Origin: an uncultured Gemmataceae bacterium
GTDB lineage: Bacteria > Planctomycetota > Planctomycetia > Gemmatales > Gemmataceae
Length of the DNA stretch: 64,000 bases
NCBI GenBank assembly: GCA_937923405.1
Contig: CALDUY010000024.1
Location: 39,697-103,696, forward strand
Direction of reading: 5' to 3'
The notes under the pieces are model-generated. The model was not told where the DNA came from. It did not search any database and saw nothing but the letters and a program-made list of their open reading frames with translations. Shown piece by piece: positions 56,635 through 64,000 of this stretch. Both the position numbers and the translations under genes were made by a program. Positions within the stretch are counted from its first letter, which is position 1. Every line of letters starts with the position of its first letter.

Positions 56635-57801
56635 CTACTCCACGATGCTCTGACGCGGCACGGCCTTATAGGGATCAGCCTTCACCGCCGGACCGTCTTT
56701 GCCCTTCGTACCGGGCATGATCTCAAAGCGTGGATCGAAGTCGGTCATGGTCGCGGCCAGTTTGCCCAGGACACTCACGTCGCCTTGCACCTTGGCGGGT
56801 TCCGTCCTTGATCTGGGCATCGAGCGTCTTCACCCCCATCATCGTCTTCTCCAGGTCCGAGCCATCTCCGGAATGTAGGTGTTCATCTCCCGGGGAGCTT
56901 TGGTGTTCGGCGTGTTCTGAAAGATCATCTTGATACCATCGACCGCGATTTCCTCGATGGCCTTTTCCACGTACCGGTTCGGTGCGATCAGTCCCGTGGC
57001 ACCAGACGACACGGCCTAGCCAAGACCTTGACCAACGTACCCGTACGGATTGACGGGCAACAGCAGCCCGTACTGGTAGAACAACCGGCGGTTCATCGCG
57101 TTGCCGGCGTACACGTTCTCGGAGATGGTGTGCTCCATGAAGTCGACAGGAGCAATAAGGGAAATCTTCCCGGAGCGAACATCCTCTTCCTTCACGATGC
57201 CGCGGACACCGCCCCAGTGGTCCCCGTGCGTATGCGAGTAGATCACCGCCGAGACCGGCAACCTCTTCCCGACGTGCTCCTGGAACAGCTTCCACGCCGC
57301 CCGGACTACTTCCGTGGACACCAGCGGGTCGAAGACGATCCAGCCAGTCTTACCGCGGACAAACATGATGTCCGAGAGGTCGAAGCCACGCACCTGGTAG
57401 ATGCCGGGGATCACCTCGTACAGCCCGTAGTTGTTATTCAGCCGCGACTGACGAAGGAGCGACGGGTGAATGCTGTCGAAGTCGGCTTGCTTCTTCAGGA
57501 ATTGAAACCGGTCCATGTCCCAGGCGACGTGGCCCGCGTCCGCCTTGATCTGCAGTTCCTTCATCGGGGCGATGAAGCCCTTCTTCTGCTCTTCAAAGTC
57601 TCGGTTGTCCGCAAACGGCAACGATTCCTTAGCTTTCTTCAGCACCTCCAAGGTGAATTTGGAGGGCGCTTTCCCCTTGGGGTGGAAGTGCCCGTTCACT
57701 GATGCCGGTTGCTAAGCGCGTGCTGGCCCCTCACCGAGGAGCAGGTGGTTGGCTACTGCAAAAGCAGGCAGCGACTGCATGAACTGCCGTCGGGTCGTCA
57801 T
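56635..57801 (-). pseudogene. Alkylsulfatase (SdsA/YjcS-type metallo-beta-lactamase) pseudogene
   Basis: Linear alkylsulfatases are exported zinc hydrolases that cut sulfate from alkyl sulfates such as SDS. From ATG 57801 the frame has a Tat-like signal MTTRRQFMQSLPAFAVA, then an in-frame TAG (codon 30). The next 227 codons are intact and hold the metal site YSHTHGDHWGG (HxHxDH). A second in-frame TAG follows YGYVGQGLG where Lys is expected. After EMNTYIPEM the middle ~240 residues of the family are missing. The C-terminal sterol-carrier-like tail (DLEKTMMGVKTLDAQIKDG / KVQGDVSVLGKLAATMTDF) remains but is split by a one-base insertion. Two stops, a deletion and a frameshift make it nonfunctional. 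An antisense 224-codon frame is a shadow. Confidence 0.88.
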
Positions 57802-58308
57802 AGCTGCACAGATCCTTCCAAATAATAAAGTTGACCAGTAGAAATGCATTTACGGCGAATCAAGTTCCTCTGCCGCCAAACGCCCCCGCTCACCTGCCTG
57901 CGGGGCACCATTAAGCTACGAACTCCAGAAAGCCTACATGCCCCGCCGTCTGCTGCAGCGACTGGATACTCCTCAAGGAACTCGTGGAAATACACTGGAG
58001 ATGGCTACCCGGCGTTTCCGCTCCCCAGATCCAGAGAGGTCCGCCATGTGCTAGGCCAATGTTACCGCTTCATCCTGCTGCGGCGTCGATCTGCACGCAA
58101 CAACTATGTTTGTCGTCGTTCTCGATTCTCACGACAATGCGCGTTTCAGCAAGAATCGGCCCCGTGGGTGAGCCGTACCGAACGGGACGCCTCGGCCCTG
58201 CCGGGGGACCCAGCCGCATTTGAAGGGCCACCGCCAAGGGAACGAACGAGTATCGGGGCCGGCCTGGGATGAACCAGGTCCGCCGGAGCACCCGGTGCTG
58301 ACGCGCAA
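57802..58308 (+). other. Region without a recognisable gene
   Basis: About 500 bp between the alkylsulfatase pseudogene and the repeat-bracketed orphan gene. Several frames of 70-140 codons exist but have the Arg/Pro-rich composition of GC-rich shadows. I see no family signature. Possible remnant DNA. Confidence 0.35.
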
Positions 58309-58323
58309 GGATTCACGGGGTAG
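58309..58323. repeat. 15-bp direct repeat, left copy
   Basis: GGATTCACGGGGTAG; exact copy at 58858-58872. The pair encloses the orphan gene at 58366-58821. Confidence 0.8.
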
Positions 58324-58365
58324 CCGTGTGGAACGGGTCGAGTTTAAGTGGTAGCGAGGTAGGAT

Positions 58366-58821
58366 TTACTGATCGGAAGAAAGAAGTGGTGAGTCGTTTG
58401 CCTCCCAGATGACTTGGTCGGGGCCATGTCGGCCAGTGATGATTAACTTGGTGAAAGCAACTGCACGGCAAAGACAAAGAAAACGTCTGCCTTCCTCACA
58501 CTCAGCTACCCGATAGCTAACACCTTCCCACTGATGGGACCGAACATCCTGGATGACGTACGAATCAAATCCGAACCATCCGCGCATGTCAGGCAGTCGA
58601 AGCTCGCGAACTCCTTGCATAATCATTTCAATGACATATTGTTCGTGCGAATCCCATGAATATTCAGCTTGGATGGTCAAATCTACCGGCTGGTAATCGG
58701 AGTCAGAATCCGTGTGAGACGCTTCTAGATGAAAGATGCGCCACCGCCGGAGGCCGTCAGGACGAAAACCCGGGACGAAATGGCAAATATTTCGCACACC
58801 TGGGATATCGTCAAAAATCAT
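58366..58821 (-). CDS. Orphan gene of unknown function bracketed by a direct repeat
   Basis: 151 aa from ATG 58821, chosen because GGAGG lies six bases upstream; an 82-codon upstream extension lacks this site. No signal or membrane segment. Pattern DIPGVRNICHFVPGFRPDG then beta strands, and a helix/loop WGVxxYxV-like part (SHQWEGVSYRVAECEEGRRF). It has the size and look of a small immunity-type or cargo protein, but nothing confirms that. Its strand is opposite to its plus-strand neighbours and its GC is moderate. Confidence 0.6.
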   Translation of the reverse strand: MIFDDIPGVRNICHFVPGFRPDGLRRWRIFHLEASHTDSDSDYQPVDLTIQAEYSWDSHEQYVIEMIMQGVRELRLPDMRGWFGFDSYVIQDVRSHQWEGVSYRVAECEEGRRFLCLCRAVAFTKLIITGRHGPDQVIWEANDSPLLSSDQ

Positions 58822-58857
58822 TGTAAACCTCCACGTCTGGCCGACGCTCGTTGTGCT

Positions 58858-58872
58858 GGATTCACGGGGTAG
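58858..58872. repeat. 15-bp direct repeat, right copy
   Basis: GGATTCACGGGGTAG, 549 bp from the left copy. Falls 36 bp upstream of the orphan gene start. Confidence 0.8.
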
Positions 58873-59002
58873 AGCCTTCTTCAAGATAGCACAGAGAAGG
58901 TGGCGAGGCTTCTTCATATCCTGACAGCAGTCAGGAGAAGCGAGCAGCTTCGGCCGATTGATAGTACGGTTGTTCACCTGGCCTCTGCTGCCGAGAATGC
59001 GG

Positions 59003-59037
59003 CGGGTTATGGCCGGCGGAAACACGTCCATAACCCG
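59003..59037. repeat. Perfect 10-bp stem-loop
   Basis: CGGGTTATGG (59003-59012), 15-nt loop, CCATAACCCG (59028-59037). No T-run follows. Not recognisable as an integron attC (the RYYYAAC and GTTRRRY boxes do not fit). Confidence 0.5.
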
Positions 59038-59183
59038 GCCTGTCCGACCGGCGAAAAACGCCTGCAATCCCGCCGTTCTCTGCAGTCTCTTGAGTTTGAT
59101 TTAGTCGGTCACACCCTTCGCGGACAACTTAAAATCGGACGGCATACATAACCGTCAGTTCACCCTTCATGGAGCCTGACGAC

Positions 59184-59387
59184 ATGTCCCACGACGATTC
59201 CGCATTGACTCCCCAGCAGCGCATGGCCCAGGTCGCCGCCATCCTTGCGCGGAGCGTGCTGCGCCTCAGGCAGGCGGCCTGGCGCGTTCCGACCGACTCG
59301 GACCAAGAAGTTCTCAAAACCCCGGAAGAAGGCCTTGAGTCGGGTGTGGACCCGAGGCTCACGGGGTCTCGGCGTCACGGGTTTTAA
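59184..59387 (+). CDS. Small protein of a DUF2924/recombinase-type mobile module
   Basis: 67 aa from ATG 59184, or 72 aa from 59169. SALTPQQRMAQVAAILARSVLRLR and SGVDPRLTGSRRH follow the layout of a small protein commonly encoded just before DUF2924 and recombinase genes in planctomycete and alphaproteobacterial elements (from memory). The next frame is indeed a DUF2924 remnant. Likely left over from the element. Confidence 0.5.
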   Translation: MSHDDSALTPQQRMAQVAAILARSVLRLRQAAWRVPTDSDQEVLKTPEEGLESGVDPRLTGSRRHGF

Positions 59388-59411
59388 CGCACTCCAACCG
59401 ACGAGGTCTTT

Positions 59412-59516
59412 ATGCCACTCGACATCGACAAAGAGCAGGCCGCGCTCGAACGCATGACCGCGGGCCAACTCGCCAACCGCTTCGCCGAACTGTTCGGCGA
59501 GCAGACGCACTTCATG
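59412..59516 (+). pseudogene. DUF2924 N-terminal remnant
   Basis: 34 codons, then TGA. LDIDKEQAALERMTAGQL and ANRFAELFGEQT match the start of DUF2924 proteins, which are about 150 aa and accompany recombinases in mobile elements. Truncated after the first fifth. Confidence 0.65.
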
Positions 59517-59750
59517 TGACAGACATCTGCTGGCGGATACGCGGTACATCGAACGCAGATTGTCGCGGATAAACCTGATAAATCTCGTCAAGGCCTGCTT
59601 TTCAAGCTCCGCATCTTCCTTGGCCAAATGTCTATAGCTGGAAGTGATGTCCTAGACAATACTGCGTTAATCAAATAAGACTCAGACCTAGGTAAGTGGT
59701 TCCGCCTTTGCTACAACCCCACAAATGACTCTAATCTGCTAGTGGATAAC

Positions 59751-60749
59751 ATGAACCAGTACCTTCCAGCCCGGATACATCGACGCAACTGTCTGAAACG
59801 CTTGGCTAGCCTCGCCGTTGCCAGCCCAGTTGTCTTTTTGACTGCGTGCAGCCCGAGTACCAACGAGGAGAAGAAGCCCGCAAAACCCCGGCGAATCATC
59901 GTTGATGCAGACACCGCGAACGAGATTGACGATGCCTTCGCGTTGGCACGAGCGTTGATGGAGCCGAGCTGGAAGGTCGAGGGCATCACGTCGGCACAAT
60001 GGCACACCCAGGAAGAAGCCCCGCGGGACACAGTCGGTCCCAGTCAGCAGCTCAATGAGGAATTGCTGCGGGCGATGAAGCGTCTGGACGTGCCGCATCC
60101 CATCGGCTCGAACATTCCGTTGGTTAGCCCCGTGCGTCCGCAACCCTCCGATGCCGCGCGGCACATCATCCGCAAGGCCAAGGAGACGCCCGAAGGTGAG
60201 AAGCTGACGGTGGCGATCCTCGGCCCCTGCACGAACCTTGCGTCCGCCGTGCTCATGGAGCCGCAGATCATCCCACGCCTGGCCTGCTATTACATTGGTC
60301 TGCGCTACGATCCCAAGCAACGGCTTTGGAGCCGCGATGAGTTCAACACCAACAATGACCCCAACGCCCTCGATGTGCTGCTCAACGCGCCTGGGTTGGA
60401 ATTCCATCTCATGACCGCGACAACCTCGGGCAGTCTGACCTTTGCCAAGGCCGATGTGGAACGACGGCTCAAGGGCAAGGGCGGCGTGGCTGACTTCCTC
60501 GTGCGTCTCTGGGACAACTACGACCGCGCTTGGCAGCGGCGCGTCGCGCCGACCAAGGCAACCTGGACAATGTGGGACATCGCGCTGATCGCAGCCATCG
60601 CCCGGCCCAAGCTGGCCAAGGCCGTGACCATCGACACGCCGCCGGAAAACTTCAAACGCCCCATTTCGGTTTGGGTGGAGATTGACGCCGAGGGAATGCG
60701 CGATGATTTCTGGCAGACAACTGAACGGTGGTTGGCTGAACATCGCTGA
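59751..60749 (+). CDS. Exported nucleoside hydrolase-like lipoprotein
   Basis: 332 aa from ATG 59751. N-terminal RRNCLKRLASLAVASPVVF with lipobox LTAC (Cys33) indicates a Tat-style or Sec lipoprotein. The catalytic metal motif, normally DTDxGxDDA, appears as DADTANEIDDAF (about 52-63), so Asp positions are kept but the second and third residues differ. NDPNALDVLL later fits the hydrolase core. Inosine-uridine hydrolases are usually cytoplasmic; exported forms scavenge extracellular nucleosides. It is flanked by remnants of a mobile element on both sides. Confidence 0.82.
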   Translation: MNQYLPARIHRRNCLKRLASLAVASPVVFLTACSPSTNEEKKPAKPRRIIVDADTANEIDDAFALARALMEPSWKVEGITSAQWHTQEEAPRDTVGPSQQLNEELLRAMKRLDVPHPIGSNIPLVSPVRPQPSDAARHIIRKAKETPEGEKLTVAILGPCTNLASAVLMEPQIIPRLACYYIGLRYDPKQRLWSRDEFNTNNDPNALDVLLNAPGLEFHLMTATTSGSLTFAKADVERRLKGKGGVADFLVRLWDNYDRAWQRRVAPTKATWTMWDIALIAAIARPKLAKAVTIDTPPENFKRPISVWVEIDAEGMRDDFWQTTERWLAEHR

Positions 60750-60812
60750 CCCAATGCTTCTGTTGAAAACGATTGTCCTTATGACGCAAATCCTCGCTGG
60801 CTGATCGACGAC

Positions 60813-61049
60813 CGCCACTAGATCCGCTTGGCAATGGTGATGCAGCCGCGGATCACCCAGGTGATGAACCTGTTGCACCCGGCCCCGGACATCCAGGAGG
60901 AGATCCTGTTCCTGCCGCGAACCCGGACCGGCCACGACCCGATCCACGAGAAGCAGATGCGGCGGATCTGCCAAGAGCCGAGCTTCGCCCGCCAGCGGCG
61001 GATGTGGCAGGTGCTGAAACGCAGCCGGATGGAGGAACCCGCGGCCTGA
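60813..61049 (+). pseudogene. Remnant of a recombinase-module protein (C-terminal part)
   Basis: A 78-codon frame following an in-frame stop, ending TGA. MQPRITQVMNLLHPAPDIQEEILFLP and [16 protein letters not shown] match the usual C-terminal part of the helix-turn-helix partner found in DUF2924/recombinase modules (APDIQEEILFLP...RQRRMWxxL). No N-terminal part is present. With the 59.2-59.5 kb remnants it suggests a broken element around the nucleoside hydrolase. Confidence 0.6.
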
Positions 61050-61276
61050 TCCGGGCTACCGCACGCCTCGCTGTTTACTGTTTATCGATCATAACGCGCA
61101 GCCGGGTTGTCCTGATCCTACCGAGGGTCCGGGCAGTCCGGCTGCCGTCGTTCGCACCAACTTTCCGCTACGTAGGTTGTCTCCGAGTGACCGGGCGGTT
61201 AGGATCGTTGAGAATGTTGATCGTTTACGAAACGAATGGCGGACGATCGGCGGTGCCCATCGGGCCGGGAGGACGC

Positions 61277-61384
61277 ATGGCGAAGGACACAACGACACCC
61301 GCGAACGACAACGGGGCCAACCTCGGCTTCGAGGCGACGCTCGGGAACGCTGCGAAGGGGGCATTATGCGACTGGCCGAACTGA
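61277..61384 (+). pseudogene. Remnant of a type I methylase (HsdM) N-terminus overlapping the helicase start
   Basis: 35-codon frame with ATG and GGGAGG behind it. [13 protein letters not shown], then [10 protein letters not shown], match the start of HsdM-type adenine methylases (MAK...[18 protein letters not shown]), followed by loss of the match and TGA at 61382-61384. It overlaps the helicase ATG (61366) by 19 bp in another frame. It may be a decayed hsdM or now serve as a translation-coupling leader. Confidence 0.55.
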
Positions 61385-64000
61385 AACCCGGACTCGTTCT
61401 CGTCGGCTTGGAGCCGGATCGCGACTGCACCGTCATTCAAGTTAATCCCTTGGCTGAAAATGCCGTGCAGGTTTATTACAAGCTTCCGGATGGGAGTTTG
61501 AAGGAACGCCTGCTCGGGACCGCCGACGAAGCCACCATCGCGGTCGCCAGCGTCGAGCGACCCTGGGCCTTCGACGGTGATGCGGAAAAGTTCATTCTCA
61601 CCTGCGAGGCGAAACGCATCGACTTGGCGTTCCTGTTCGACCCGATGATGGCCGTCCACACCTCGAACGTCGAGCCGCTGCCCCACCAGATCACTGCCGT
61701 CTACGAGTCGATGTTGCCGCGTCAGCCGTTGCGATTCGTGCTGGCCGACGACCCCGGCGCGGGCAAGACGATCATGGCGGGCCTTTACATCCGCGAACTG
61801 GTCATGCGGGCCGACGCCCGGCGGGTGTTGATCGTCGCGCCCGGCAGCCTCGTCGAGCAGTGGCGGGACGAACTGTTCGAGAAGTTCGGCCTCGAATTTC
61901 GCGTCTTCTCCTCCGCGCTGGAAGAGTCCTCGCCGTCGGGCAACCCCTTCGAGGACCACCACCAGGTCATCGTTCGGCTCGACCAGATGTCCCGCAACGA
62001 AGACCTGCAGGCCAAGCTCTGCGCGGCCGGGTGGGACCTGGTCGTCCTCGACGAGGCCCACAAGCTCGCCGCCCATTTCTATGGCACTGAGGTTCAAGAG
62101 ACGAAGCGGTTCAAGTTAGGTCGTGCTCTTGGGAAACAAACACGCCATCTTTTGCTTATGACTGCCACGCCGCACAACGGCAAAGAGGAGGACTTCCAAC
62201 TGTTCCTCTCCCTGCTCGACTCCGACCGCTTCTACGGCAAGTTCCGTGACGGCGTCCACAAGGTCGATGCCACCGACCTGATGCGCCGGATGGTGAAGGA
62301 GGAACTGGTCAAGTTCGACGGCACGCCATTGTTCCCGGAACGGAAGGCGTACACCGTCAACTACACGCTCTCCAACGCCGAGGCCGCGCTCTACGAAGGC
62401 GTCACTCGTTACGTCTCCGAGCAGATGGGCAAAGCGGATGAACTCGATGGGCGACGCCGAGGCTCCGTCGGGTTCGCCCTCACCACCCTGCAACGCCGGC
62501 TCGCCTCCAGCCCGGAGGCCATCTACCAGTCGCTCAAACGGCGACGCGAAAGACTCTCGGAACGTCTTCGCGAAGAAAAACTCGGCTCCCGCGGGCGTCA
62601 TGCACTGGCAGAGACTATTGAGAACGTGCCTGACGATGATGACGACCTCAACGCCGACGAGCAGGAGTCGCTCGAAGAGAAGCTGGTCGATCAGGCGACG
62701 GCGTCGAAGACCATCGCCGAGCTGGAAGAAGAAATTCGCATCCTCGCCGGGCTGGAGCAACAGGCCAAGGCGGTCGTCGCCTCGGGCCAGGACCGCAAGT
62801 GGGACGAGCTCTCGAAGCTGCTGCAGGGCAATCCGGAGATGCACGATGAATCCGGCCGGCAGCGGAAGATCATCATCTTCTCGGAGCACCGCGACACGCT
62901 CAACTACCTGCACGCCAAGATCGCCGGCGTACTCGGCTCGGCCGAGAGCATCATCACCATCCACGGCGGCACCCACCGCGACGAGCGGAAGAAGGCCCAG
63001 GCTCTGTTCCGCTCCGATCCCGATGTCCGCGTCCTGATCGCCACCGACGCCGCCGGCGAAGGCGTGAACCTGCAGTGCGCCCACCTGATGGTCAACTACG
63101 ACCTGCCGTGGAACCCCAACCGCCTCGAACAGCGGTTCGGCCGCATCCACCGCATCGGCCAGACGGAAGTCTGCCACCTGTGGAACCTCGTCGCCAAGGA
63201 GACCCGCGAGGGCGACGTGTACCACCGCCTGCTGGAGAAGCTGGCCACCGAGAGCGAGGCCCTCAAGGGACGCGTCTTCGACATCCTCGGCGACGTATTC
63301 GAGGAGGTCAGCCTCAAGCAACTACTGCTCGACGCCATCCGCTACGGCGACCGGCCCGAGGTCCGCGCCCGGCTGACGCAGAAGATCGACCACGCCTTCG
63401 ACCACGATCACCTCAAGGCCCTGCTCGACCGTGGCGCGCTGGCCCAGGAGACCATGTCGCCCGACCGGCTGTTCAAGGTCAAGGAGGAGATGGAGCGGGC
63501 CGAGGCGCGACGGCTCCAGCCGTTCTTCGTCCGGTCGTTCTTCCTCAAGGCCTTCGACACGCTCGGCGGCACCGTCCACCGCCGCGAGTCCGAACGCTGG
63601 GAGATCACCCACGTCCCGGCTGCCATCCGCGAGCGCGACCGGCGGCTCACCGGCCGCAACCGCCGCGAGCAGGAGCCGATCCTCAAGCGGTACGAACGCA
63701 TCTGTTTCACCCGCGACGCCATCCAGCCGCTCGATCGTCCCGGCCTGGCCCGCGCCGTGCTGATGCACCCCGGCCACCCGCTCATGCTCGCCGTCACCGA
63801 CATGGTGCTGGAGCAGAACGCCAACCTGCTGCGGCGCGGGGCGGTGCTGGTCGATCCGGCCGACGACACCGAGCAACCCTGGCTGCTGTTCCTGCTCACC
63901 CACGAGGTGAAGTCCGGCGACGGGGCCACGCTCTCCAAGCGGATGCAGTTCATCCGCGTCAACCCGGACGGCACCGCGTCGTTCGCGGGCTGGGCTCCGC
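61366..64000 (+). CDS. SNF2-type superfamily 2 helicase, DISARM-DrmD-like (partial)
   Basis: 878 codons to the window edge, no stop. Walker A is [13 protein letters not shown] (about 128-140), DEAH box DEAH at 229-232, [20 protein letters not shown], and motif [15 protein letters not shown] near 588-600. The N-terminal [15 protein letters not shown] block and overall layout resemble SNF2-like helicases of phage-defence loci such as DISARM DrmD or the DUF1156/DUF499-type cluster. The start at 61366 has AAGGGGG just upstream. Codon use is clearly more GC-rich than upstream genes, suggesting horizontal acquisition. Which system it belongs to needs the sequence to the right. Confidence 0.8.
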   Translation, partial: MRLAELKPGLVLVGLEPDRDCTVIQVNPLAENAVQVYYKLPDGSLKERLLGTADEATIAVASVERPWAFDGDAEKFILTCEAKRIDLAFLFDPMMAVHTSNVEPLPHQITAVYESMLPRQPLRFVLADDPGAGKTIMAGLYIRELVMRADARRVLIVAPGSLVEQWRDELFEKFGLEFRVFSSALEESSPSGNPFEDHHQVIVRLDQMSRNEDLQAKLCAAGWDLVVLDEAHKLAAHFYGTEVQETKRFKLGRALGKQTRHLLLMTATPHNGKEEDFQLFLSLLDSDRFYGKFRDGVHKVDATDLMRRMVKEELVKFDGTPLFPERKAYTVNYTLSNAEAALYEGVTRYVSEQMGKADELDGRRRGSVGFALTTLQRRLASSPEAIYQSLKRRRERLSERLREEKLGSRGRHALAETIENVPDDDDDLNADEQESLEEKLVDQATASKTIAELEEEIRILAGLEQQAKAVVASGQDRKWDELSKLLQGNPEMHDESGRQRKIIIFSEHRDTLNYLHAKIAGVLGSAESIITIHGGTHRDERKKAQALFRSDPDVRVLIATDAAGEGVNLQCAHLMVNYDLPWNPNRLEQRFGRIHRIGQTEVCHLWNLVAKETREGDVYHRLLEKLATESEALKGRVFDILGDVFEEVSLKQLLLDAIRYGDRPEVRARLTQKIDHAFDHDHLKALLDRGALAQETMSPDRLFKVKEEMERAEARRLQPFFVRSFFLKAFDTLGGTVHRRESERWEITHVPAAIRERDRRLTGRNRREQEPILKRYERICFTRDAIQPLDRPGLARAVLMHPGHPLMLAVTDMVLEQNANLLRRGAVLVDPADDTEQPWLLFLLTHEVKSGDGATLSKRMQFIRVNPDGTASFAGWAP

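Noticed and set aside
57028..57702. Plus-strand 224-codon frame opposite the alkylsulfatase
   Set aside because: Antisense to a clearly recognisable metallo-hydrolase sequence.
57844..58272. 142-codon plus frame after the pseudogene
   Set aside because: Arg/Pro-rich shadow-like composition, no family signal; may be remnant DNA at most.
59003..59037. Integron attC site
   Set aside because: Required RYYYAAC and GTTRRRY boxes are not present.
59739..60974. Minus-strand 411-codon frame over the nucleoside hydrolase
   Set aside because: Low-complexity Arg/His-rich antisense; hydrolase motifs lie on the plus strand.
62116..63321. Long minus-strand frame (401 codons) inside the helicase
   Set aside because: Shadow of GC-rich coding DNA on the plus strand; helicase motifs are all in the plus frame.

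Overview
The window looks like a chromosome segment of a planctomycete, probably of the Gemmataceae type. The pointers are an ECF-type sigma factor next to a transmembrane Ser/Thr kinase with LRRs, a giant secreted protein opening with the planctomycetal LENRxVP-type motif, many VWA proteins, and decayed DUF2924-type mobile modules. This is inferred from protein style only; no rRNA is present.

Left part (1-28.7 kb), mostly core genes: a SUF iron-sulfur operon on the minus strand (Rrf2 regulator, sufB, sufC, partial sufD) behind a near-consensus promoter; a CotH-kinase-like protein; a DUF2760/Hsp70 pair; a lone REP-type (Y1) transposase; plsY; a DUF4149 membrane protein; a response regulator; a sigma factor/kinase pair; a 1461-residue secreted protein combining TSP3 calcium repeats with a stretch resembling the pore-forming region of anthrax protective antigen; a divergent lumazine synthase; mnmG; a consensus promoter followed by a structured ~350-nt leader; an HTH-REC regulator with an HDOD-histidine kinase; and a class IV aminotransferase.

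Middle (28.8-55 kb): a very large minus-strand VWA protein with a glycine-rich repeat; manA-gmd-glycosyltransferase (GDP-mannose/deoxyhexose and surface glycan synthesis); then a 12.6-kb co-oriented cluster of coiled-coil membrane protein, MoxR ATPase, membrane protein, ABC ATPase, ABC permease, DUF58, BatA-like protein and double-VWA protein, preceded by a promoter with a palindrome over the start site. A lipoprotein hydrolase, a chalcone-isomerase-like protein, tRNA-Asp(GTC) with its own promoter and terminator, and an Ig/beta-propeller protein follow.

Right part (55-64 kb), accessory and scarred: small orphan genes, an alkylsulfatase pseudogene with several independent lesions, an orphan gene bracketed by a 15-bp direct repeat, remnants of a DUF2924/recombinase-type element on either side of a nucleoside hydrolase, and a GC-rich SNF2-type helicase running off the edge. 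That helicase starts inside a 35-codon remnant resembling the N-terminus of a type I methylase (HsdM) and probably opens a defence locus lying outside the window.

Coordinates were read by hand. Family names come from recognisable motifs, not from database searches.
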